Shown: one piece after another, positions 1 to 4,507 of the stretch
How the letters are laid out: every line of letters starts with the position of its first letter
How positions within the stretch are numbered: position 1 is the stretch's first letter
Assembly (NCBI GenBank): GCA_017419465.1
Contig: JAFOLE010000164.1
Location: 1-5,422, forward strand
Reading direction: 5' to 3'
From: Solobacterium sp.
GTDB taxonomy: Bacteria > Bacillota_I > Bacilli_A > Erysipelotrichales > Erysipelotrichaceae
DNA length: 5,422 bases
The notes under the pieces: generated by a model
The model's input: only the letters and a program-made list of their open reading frames with translations
What the model was told of the DNA's origin: nothing
Database searches by the model: none
Program-made: the position numbers and the translations under genes

Positions 1-387
1 GATGTCAACGCGCATGATAACAGAGGCCGCACCGCTCTGATGCGTGCAGCACTCCTCGGTGAACTCGAAGTTGTTGATTACCTTGTTTCCAAGGGCGCAG
101 ATGTCAATGCCCGTGATGAGCAGGGACGCACTGCTCTGATGGAAGCGGTCAATGCATATAAGGCAACCGTCATCAAGCACCTCGTTGAAGCAGGCGCTGA
201 CATTGATGCGGCAGACAACAAGGGCTGCACGGCACTGATGCGTGCTGCCTACATCGGTTATCCGGAGCTGGTCAACTTCCTGCTCGAGCACGGCGCTGAC
301 AAGGCGAAGACCGATTATGACGGAAACATGGCAATCCACTATGTCCGCAAAGAATGCCTTGCGGACCTGAAGGATATTCTGAAGTAA
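1..387 (+). CDS. Ankyrin-repeat protein, C-terminal part (5' end outside window)
   Basis: The reading frame is open from base 1, so the gene begins upstream; 128 residues are visible, ending at TAA 385-387. It shows ankyrin repeats with an exact 33-residue period: the conserved Gly of the xGxTALM turn recurs at visible residues 9, 42, 75 and 108. Each unit has TALM, a helix pair, then GAD followed by (V/I)NA/DA or a variant. The first three are complete or nearly so; the fourth (from residue 108, GNMAIHY) is divergent and looks like the C-terminal cap. The family acts as a protein-binding scaffold, and nothing here shows a catalytic domain or a partner. The visible part has no membrane segment, so it is probably cytoplasmic, although an N-terminal signal or anchor could lie upstream. 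The stop is 19 nt before the EF-G-like start with no terminator between, suggesting one operon. The repeats are also recognisable at DNA level (about 99-bp period), consistent with growth by duplication. Confidence 0.9.
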   Translation, partial: DVNAHDNRGRTALMRAALLGELEVVDYLVSKGADVNARDEQGRTALMEAVNAYKATVIKHLVEAGADIDAADNKGCTALMRAAYIGYPELVNFLLEHGADKAKTDYDGNMAIHYVRKECLADLKDILK

Positions 388-390
388 GGG

Positions 391-395
391 GGAGG
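391..395 (+). promoter_or_regulatory. Ribosome binding site of the EF-G-like gene
   Basis: GGAGG within a purine run that starts directly after the ankyrin stop codon. It ends 11 nt before ATG 407, a little farther than usual. It fixes the start of the EF-G-like gene and implies independent translation initiation inside a shared transcript. Confidence 0.75.
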
Positions 396-406
396 AAACA
401 GAAACT

Positions 407-2479
407 ATGAAAGACTATACCGCCAGTCAGGTACGTAACGTTACCGTTCTCGGACATTCGGGCGCAGGTAAATCCACGCTGATCGAGGCATGTCTGTATT
501 TCAACAAGCAGATCGACAAGTTCACCCGCAACAATGACGGCACTTCCTATCTGAACTTCGATCCGGAAGAAGGCAAGCGCGGACTTTCCGTATACTGCCA
601 CATCGCACCGGTGGAATGGAAAGACAAGAAGATCAACTTCATTGATACCCCGGGCTACATGGACTACGAAGGTGAAGAAATCACCGGTCTTACCGTCGGT
701 GACAACGCGCTGATCGTTGTCGACGGAAAAGAAGGTGTCGAAGCAGGTACCGAGCGTGCCTGGAAGGAAGCGGTCTCCAAGCGCAAGCTTCCGACCATCT
801 TCTTCATCAACAAGATGGATGATCCGAATGCGCACTTTGACGAGGCGCTCGCAGAGCTCCGCGACAAGTTCGGAAATACGGTTATCCCGTTTGAGATGCC
901 GATCGTCAAGGACGGCAAGTCCATTGGTTCCGTAAACATCCTTCGTAAGAAGGCATGGTACCATGACAACCGCAGCGAGTCCCAGGATGTTCCGGCAGAG
1001 CTCGCTGACAAGGTAGAAGAATACTACGCAGAAATCGCAGAAGCGATCGCATCCACCGATGATGAACTCATGGAGAAGTTCTTCAACGGCGAAGAGTTTG
1101 ATATGCACGAAGTCGCAAAGGGACTCCGTATCGGTGTCCGTTCCGGCGATATCCGTCCGGTATACTGCGGAACCGCAACCGAGCAGATCGGTATCGAGCG
1201 TATCCTCGACCTCATCACCGAGTACTTCCCGAGCTATGCCGAGAAGGGCCGCATCCAGGCACTTAATGCCAAGGGCGACAAGATCGATATGGAAACCAAC
1301 GAAAACGAAGCGATGTCCGCATTCGTATTCAAGACCACGATCGACCCGTTCGTCGGAAAGATCTCCTATCTGAAGGTCATGTCCGGTGTTCTGAACTCCG
1401 ACTCTCAGGTCTACAACAGTTCGAAGGATGCCAATGAAAAGATTGCCCAGGTCTATGTCATCAACGGCAAGTTCCAGAACGGTGTCGGAAAACTGTTCAC
1501 CGGTGATATCGGTGCAGTTGTAAAACTGCAGAACACACAGACCAACGATACCCTCTGCACAAGCTCCAAGGTCGTTCACTATGAACCGATCAACTTCCCG
1601 AAGCCGATGCTGGGATATGCGATCTGGCCGAAGACCAAGGCAGATGAAGACAAGATGTCCGTCGGTATCAAGAACATGTGTGAGGAAGATCGCACGATCC
1701 GTCTCGACAAGAATGCGGAAACCCACGAGCAGGTTCTCTACTCCCTCGGTGACCAGCATACCGATCTCATCATTTCCAAGCTGAAGTCCAAGTACAAGGT
1801 TGAAGTTACCACAACCGTTCCGACCGTTCAGTACCGTGAGACGATCCGCGGCAAGGCAGAAGCACAGGGTAAGTATAAGAAGCAGAACGGCGGCGCCGGC
1901 CAGTACGGTGACGTCTGGGTACGCTTCGAGCCGACCGACAGTGAAGACATGGTCTTTGCGGAAGAAGTATTCGGCGGTGCGGTTCCGAAGCAGTACTTCC
2001 CGCCGACAGAGCAGGGACTCCGTGACTGCATGAACAAGGGCGTTCTCGCCGGCTTCAAGGTTGTCGGTGTCAAGGCTACACTGTTCGATGGATCCTACCA
2101 TCCGGTAGACTCCAAGGAAGTCGCGTTCAAAGAAGCGGCACGTCTTGCGTACAACGCCGCTATGCCGAAGGCAAATCCGGTTCTACTCGAGCCGATCGGA
2201 AAAGTTACGATTACCGCTCCGGAAGAATATACCGGAACCCTCATGGGCGATATCACCAAGCGCAGAGGTCTCATTCTTGATATGGGAATGAACGAGGATA
2301 ACGAACAGGTCATCACAGCGGAAGCTCCGATGTCCGAGATTCTCACCTATGCGAACGATCTCCGTTCCATGACACAGGGCCGCGGCAAGTACGTCGTTGA
2401 ATTCGACCGTTACCAGGCTGCGCCGAAAGAAGTTGCGGACAAGGTCATCGCAGCTGCCAAGGCAAAAGCCGAGGCATAA
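407..2479 (+). CDS. fusA2: EF-G-like translational GTPase (FusA2/EF-G2 type)
   Basis: A 690-residue protein, close to the usual EF-G length, with all five EF-G domains: GTPase (about 1-275), domain II (about 300-390), III (about 395-470), IV (about 475-590) and V (about 592-680). GTPase motifs are the P-loop GHSGAGKST (16-24), the switch I segment KRGLS (57-61), DTPGY (80-84) and NKMD (135-138). Domain IV keeps GGAGQYGDVWV (495-505) and the tip loop DGSYHPVDS (561-569). Classical EF-G has GHIDAGKTT, RGIT and DTPGH; the replacements here, including Tyr84 where the His near the GTP gamma-phosphate normally lies, match the FusA2 paralogue group as I remember it. EF-G catalyses ribosomal translocation and ribosome recycling; the role of this paralogue is less settled. 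A GGAGG at 391-395 supports the start, with an 11-nt gap that is slightly long. The spacing suggests co-transcription with the ankyrin gene. Family assignment is firm; the paralogue subclass is inference, and a canonical fusA is expected elsewhere. Confidence 0.93.
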   Translation: MKDYTASQVRNVTVLGHSGAGKSTLIEACLYFNKQIDKFTRNNDGTSYLNFDPEEGKRGLSVYCHIAPVEWKDKKINFIDTPGYMDYEGEEITGLTVGDNALIVVDGKEGVEAGTERAWKEAVSKRKLPTIFFINKMDDPNAHFDEALAELRDKFGNTVIPFEMPIVKDGKSIGSVNILRKKAWYHDNRSESQDVPAELADKVEEYYAEIAEAIASTDDELMEKFFNGEEFDMHEVAKGLRIGVRSGDIRPVYCGTATEQIGIERILDLITEYFPSYAEKGRIQALNAKGDKIDMETNENEAMSAFVFKTTIDPFVGKISYLKVMSGVLNSDSQVYNSSKDANEKIAQVYVINGKFQNGVGKLFTGDIGAVVKLQNTQTNDTLCTSSKVVHYEPINFPKPMLGYAIWPKTKADEDKMSVGIKNMCEEDRTIRLDKNAETHEQVLYSLGDQHTDLIISKLKSKYKVEVTTTVPTVQYRETIRGKAEAQGKYKKQNGGAGQYGDVWVRFEPTDSEDMVFAEEVFGGAVPKQYFPPTEQGLRDCMNKGVLAGFKVVGVKATLFDGSYHPVDSKEVAFKEAARLAYNAAMPKANPVLLEPIGKVTITAPEEYTGTLMGDITKRRGLILDMGMNEDNEQVITAEAPMSEILTYANDLRSMTQGRGKYVVEFDRYQAAPKEVADKVIAAAKAKAEA

Positions 2480-2490
2480 TTACTGCACAT

Positions 2491-2525
2491 GAAAGGAAGG
2501 GCTGGCACAGTCCTTCCTTTTCTTA
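2491..2525 (+). terminator. Rho-independent terminator after the EF-G-like gene
   Basis: AAAGGAAGG at 2492-2500 pairs perfectly with CCTTCCTTT at 2512-2520. Inside it, a G-T pair and CTG/CAG (2502-2504 with 2508-2510) extend the stem to about 13 pairs around a three-base loop. The right arm runs into a T-rich tract, TTTTCTT. It lies 12 nt after the TAA at 2477-2479 and should end the ankyrin/EF-G transcript. Confidence 0.85.
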
Positions 2526-2536
2526 TATAGTTTATA

Positions 2537-2542
2537 TATAAT
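2537..2542 (+). promoter_or_regulatory. Candidate -10 box for the CPBP gene
   Basis: A consensus TATAAT lies 36 nt before ATG 2579, in an AT-rich stretch just after the EF-G terminator. With a 17-nt spacer the -35 position is TTCCTT (2514-2519), a poor match that falls within the terminator's right arm. A new transcription unit is expected here because the terminator precedes it, but the AT-rich context makes the exact box uncertain. Confidence 0.45.
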
Positions 2543-2578
2543 ATTAAACGTTTCCGGTTTTGGAAACAGGACAGAACT

Positions 2579-3508
2579 ATGAGCAGTAAGACCCCGGTTG
2601 TCATCACCACAAAACAGGCGAAACGGCAGATCAATCACTTCGGCCGTTCGCTTCTGATATATATTCTTCTCTTCATGAGTGTGCGGTATGGATCGCACGC
2701 GCTTTTTTCGCGTTTCCCGGAACTGATGTTCGGATTCGATGAAGAGATGGCTGTGATGTTATTGCGGGGCGCATGTCTGTTATTTGTGACCCTGATTCCG
2801 TTTACGATTTCCGCCGCATTCCTGCGTCTGGATATCCGCGATTATCTGCGCAATCCAAGACTGCGCATGGACCGCGTGATCGCGCTGATCTGTATCGGCA
2901 TCGGCGTCAATCTGACGGTTACCTCACTGTCCACGCTGTTCTATTTCTTCTTCCATACGAACACGACGGTATATCCGTTCCTGGGTGATTTCACCACACA
3001 GGAAAGCCTGATCAAAAACATTGTTTATCTTGTATTGTTCGCACTGATCAAACCGATCTGTGATGAGTATATCTTCCGCGGCATCATTCAGCGTCAGCTC
3101 GGCCATTACGGAAGATACTTCGGTGTTCTCGGATCCGCGATGCTGTATGCGATTGCCCAGCAGACACTGATGGAGGCGGTTCCGGCGTTTATCGTTGGAT
3201 GGTACCTTTCGCTGATTACATTGCGGTATCATTCCATCCGACCTGCGATCTGGGTCCATATCTGCCTTGAGCTGTTCCTGTTCGGGCTTGCGGTCATCCC
3301 GGGAAATTATCTCTGGATCATCACGATCTTCATCGTTCTGATCTATATCTTTGCCGGTCTGTTTCTTTTCCAGAAACGGGTTGATACCAACATGATCCGC
3401 TATGGCGCGACGGAGTGGAAGCTCTGGCGCATCCTGATCACAAGCTTCTCGATTCTGTTATGTATCGTCCTGTTTGTCATCAATGTTGTACTGACGCTTC
3501 AGATCTGA
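2579..3508 (+). CDS. CPBP/Abi-family membrane protein with degenerate protease motifs
   Basis: A 309-residue, very hydrophobic protein with about eight or nine membrane segments (roughly 24-36, 60-80, 100-124, 147-160, 180-195, 201-216, 222-240, 243-264, 284-306). The arrangement matches the CPBP (CAAX protease and bacteriocin-processing, Abi) family. Motif 1 is DEYIFRG at 162-168, normally EExxxR. Motif 2, normally FxxxH, aligns with YAIAQ at 190-194, so the metal-binding His is Gln. Motif 3, normally HxxxN/D, is HICLE at 227-231. Active family members are intramembrane proteases; loss of the motif 2 His makes activity doubtful, and the protein may be an inactive homologue with a scaffold role. 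I checked the codons for these positions. AGGA at 2568-2571, 7 nt before ATG 2579, is an acceptable ribosome binding site. The gene is flanked by terminators, so it is probably a single-gene unit. Substrate and partner are unknown. Confidence 0.8.
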   Translation: MSSKTPVVITTKQAKRQINHFGRSLLIYILLFMSVRYGSHALFSRFPELMFGFDEEMAVMLLRGACLLFVTLIPFTISAAFLRLDIRDYLRNPRLRMDRVIALICIGIGVNLTVTSLSTLFYFFFHTNTTVYPFLGDFTTQESLIKNIVYLVLFALIKPICDEYIFRGIIQRQLGHYGRYFGVLGSAMLYAIAQQTLMEAVPAFIVGWYLSLITLRYHSIRPAIWVHICLELFLFGLAVIPGNYLWIITIFIVLIYIFAGLFLFQKRVDTNMIRYGATEWKLWRILITSFSILLCIVLFVINVVLTLQI

Positions 3509-3514
3509 TGAACC

Positions 3515-3538
3515 AGCTCCTGGAAACAGGAGCTTTTT
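3515..3538 (+). terminator. Rho-independent terminator after the CPBP gene
   Basis: AGCTCCTG (3515-3522) and CAGGAGCT (3527-3534) form a perfect 8-bp stem around a GAAA tetraloop, followed by a run of T ending at 3538. It begins 6 nt after the TGA stop. The opposite strand has no T run after this stem, so it works only for plus-strand transcripts. Confidence 0.9.
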
Positions 3539-3552
3539 ATTATCCAAAGAAT

Positions 3553-3578
3553 AAAAAACCGGCTCCCGAAGGAACCGG
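3553..3578 (-). terminator. Rho-independent terminator after the FakA-like gene
   Basis: Read on the minus strand, CCGGTTCC, a TTCG tetraloop and GGAGCCGG form an 8-bp stem with one G-T pair, followed by six T (3558 down to 3553). It sits 10 nt beyond the stop codon of the minus-strand gene, and only 14 bp separate it from the convergent CPBP terminator. Confidence 0.9.
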
Positions 3579-3588
3579 ATGTTCTGAC

Positions 3589-3846
3589 TCAGCCTTTGAG
3601 GCCTGCCTCCTGCCGCTGCATGTTTTCGACAACGACATCATAGATGTCACCGATGGACTGTCCGTATTCGAGGATCTGCCACGGCTCATTGGTATGAAAG
3701 TGAATCTTGATCAGCGTATCATCGCCGACGACGAGCAGGCAGTCGCCCTTGAAGTGCTCAACGATGTAGTCATGGATGACATCTTCATCAAGATCTTCGC
3801 CGTCAATCAGCAGCTGGGTATCAAACTTGAACTCTAACTGTTCCAT
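3589..3846 (-). CDS. Small FakA/YloV-like domain protein (DAK2-associated segment)
   Basis: A complete 85-residue protein running from ATG at 3846-3844 to TGA at 3591-3589. The core GDDTLIKIHFHTNEP (41-55) followed by ILEYGQSIGDIYDVVVENM (58-76) resembles the region of FakA/YloV (fatty acid kinase subunit A, often annotated 'DAK2 domain' or 'kinase to dihydroxyacetone kinase') that reads roughly VVGDxxLVKVHVHTxxPGxVLxYG...IENM. FakA binds ATP through its N-terminal DhaL domain and works with the acyl carrier FakB; neither that domain nor the rest of FakA is present here. The protein has no membrane segment or signal peptide and is acidic. A strong ribosome binding site (AAAGGAGA, 3862-3855), an extended -10 promoter and a dedicated terminator argue for a real gene rather than a remnant. 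Similarity is by recognition only; function is unknown, and regulation of or competition with full-length FakA is speculation. Confidence 0.8.
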   Translation of the reverse strand: MEQLEFKFDTQLLIDGEDLDEDVIHDYIVEHFKGDCLLVVGDDTLIKIHFHTNEPWQILEYGQSIGDIYDVVVENMQRQEAGLKG

Positions 3847-3854
3847 ATTCGATT

Positions 3855-3862
3855 TCTCCTTT
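3855..3862 (-). promoter_or_regulatory. Ribosome binding site of the FakA-like gene
   Basis: On the minus strand AAAGGAGA ends 8 nt before ATG (3846-3844). It is a strong match to the 16S rRNA 3' end and fixes the start of this short gene. Confidence 0.8.
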
Positions 3863-3872
3863 TAACGCACTG

Positions 3873-3902
3873 ATTATAGCATGTTTGTCATGACTGATTG
3901 AA
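3873..3902 (-). promoter_or_regulatory. Promoter of the FakA-like gene (extended -10)
   Basis: On the minus strand a consensus TATAAT (3878-3873) is directly preceded by TGC, giving an extended -10 element TGCTATAAT. A weak -35 candidate TTCAAT (3902-3897) lies 18 nt upstream. Predicted transcription starts near 3866 with a short leader containing the ribosome binding site. The -35 candidate lies where the left edge of the insertion sequence probably falls, so the element may have replaced or abutted the original upstream sequence. Confidence 0.65.
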
Positions 3903-3927
3903 TAAAACCCTTCAGGCGGCGCAATCT

Positions 3928-3951
3928 CCATCCAACCAGCGGATTGGGTGG
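3928..3951. repeat. Subterminal hairpin at the left end of the insertion sequence
   Basis: CCATCCAA (3928-3935) pairs with TTGGGTGG (3944-3951), eight pairs with one T-G, around an 8-base loop. It begins just outside the tnpA stop codon, the place where IS200/IS605 elements carry the imperfect hairpin recognised by TnpA. An alternative shorter pairing, CAATC (3922-3926) with GATTG (3942-3946), is also possible. No T run follows directly on the minus strand, so it is a poor terminator for tnpA. Confidence 0.55.
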
Positions 3952-3952
3952 T

Positions 3953-4393
3953 TCAAGCTGTCTTTCGTTTCTTCCTGGCTAAGTGTTCTTCCGTTCCCTG
4001 TTCCTGGATGTATTGTCTTATTACTTCGATGGGTGCTCCTCCGGAACTCAGGATCATATAGCTCCTGCTCCAGAATAACGGTTTCTCATAATACTCTGAT
4101 ATATAATCCGGCATCTCTTTCCGGATCCTCCGGGAAGTTGTCGTCTTAATGGAATTGATCAGTTTCGCAAGGCTTGCCTGGGGAGGAGCGGACAAAAGGA
4201 TATGGACATGGTCTGACTCATAGTTGATCTCTTCCAGGCAGGCGCCGTTCATCTCAAGCACTTTAGCTGTCTGATCTTTGAGGATGGAAAATACAGCTTC
4301 ATTGATACACTTCCTGCGGTATTTCGTGACCATGATGAGGTGGTACTGAAGGTTGTATAATGCGTGACAGTTACGGTCCGTTTTCAGGTTCAT
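3953..4393 (-). CDS. tnpA: IS200/IS605 family transposase TnpA (HUH/Y1)
   Basis: A 146-residue protein, the normal length for this family. It contains the HUH motif DHVHILLSAPP (61-71; His62 and His64 bind the metal ion) and, on the C-terminal helix, VIRQYIQEQ (124-132), with Tyr128 as the expected nucleophile and Gln132 as the usual helper. The N-terminal YHLIMVTKYRRK (17-28) is also typical. TnpA cuts and rejoins single-stranded DNA at the element's ends through a covalent 5'-phosphotyrosine, acting as a dimer. I place the start at ATG 4393-4391 because GGAGG (4405-4401) lies 7 nt upstream and the protein then begins as relatives do; the frame stays open upstream to 4720, but that extension is antisense to tnpB. 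All catalytic residues are present, so it appears intact. With no clear terminator after it, transcripts could run on into the FakA-like gene. Confidence 0.93.
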   Translation of the reverse strand: MNLKTDRNCHALYNLQYHLIMVTKYRRKCINEAVFSILKDQTAKVLEMNGACLEEINYESDHVHILLSAPPQASLAKLINSIKTTTSRRIRKEMPDYISEYYEKPLFWSRSYMILSSGGAPIEVIRQYIQEQGTEEHLARKKRKTA

Positions 4394-4400
4394 AAGAAGG

Positions 4401-4405
4401 CCTCC
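4401..4405 (-). promoter_or_regulatory. Ribosome binding site deciding the tnpA start
   Basis: GGAGG on the minus strand, 7 nt upstream of ATG 4393-4391. It separates the true 146-residue tnpA from a 255-residue open frame that continues upstream through sequence antisense to tnpB. Confidence 0.8.
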
Positions 4406-4409
4406 GATG

Positions 4410-4438
4410 TTGTAGAACCAAATGATAAATGATATAAT
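4410..4438 (+). promoter_or_regulatory. Promoter candidate for tnpB (extended -10)
   Basis: TTGTAG (4410-4415) and TATAAT (4433-4438) are separated by 17 nt, and TGA directly before the -10 makes it an extended element. Predicted start is near 4445, leaving a leader of about 62 nt before the tnpB ATG. The -10 lies inside a small dyad, ATGAT/ATCAT (4429-4433 and 4437-4441). Confidence 0.55.
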
Positions 4439-4477
4439 CATATTAGCATAAACAGACGACTTACATGCATTAATATC

Positions 4478-4483
4478 ATTATA
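4478..4483 (-). promoter_or_regulatory. Candidate -10 box for tnpA
   Basis: On the minus strand a consensus TATAAT at 4483-4478 lies in the divergent spacer, oriented towards tnpA. The -35 position at 17 nt spacing (4506-4501, AGGTCA) is a poor match and there is no TGn extension, so this is only a candidate. If used, transcription starts near 4471 and overlaps the start of the plus-strand tnpB transcript. Confidence 0.35.
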
Positions 4484-4507
4484 GAACCAACACATCAAAG
4501 TGACCTT

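Larger units (their letters stand above)
4394..4507. promoter_or_regulatory. Divergent tnpA/tnpB control region
   Basis: This 114-bp AT-rich spacer holds both transposase promoter candidates and two repeat patterns. A direct repeat TAGAACCAA occurs at 4413-4421 and 4482-4490. An inverted repeat AATGATAT (4428-4435) / ATATCATT (4473-4480) has one arm over each candidate -10 box. The predicted plus and minus start sites (about 4445 and 4471) face each other, so the two 5' leaders would be complementary over about 27 nt. Confidence 0.45.

Noticed and set aside
272..2101. A 609-codon open frame on the minus strand, antisense to the EF-G-like gene
   Set aside because: It lies opposite a clear, full-length EF-G with all domains. 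Its translation has no recognisable motif and is rich in Leu, Val, Asp and Cys as expected from reading biased codons backwards. It is an unusually long but ordinary codon-bias shadow.
2924..3259. A 111-codon minus-strand frame inside the CPBP gene
   Set aside because: It is antisense to the membrane protein coding region, with no recognisable domain or promoter.
3415..3837. A 140-codon plus-strand frame across the CPBP 3' end and the FakA-like gene
   Set aside because: It crosses two terminators and is antisense to a gene with its own promoter, ribosome binding site and domain match.
3887..3894. Palindrome GTCATGAC between the -35 and -10 of the FakA-like promoter
   Set aside because: It is in an operator-like position, but the symmetry does not extend beyond 8 bp and matches no operator I recognise, so chance is likely.
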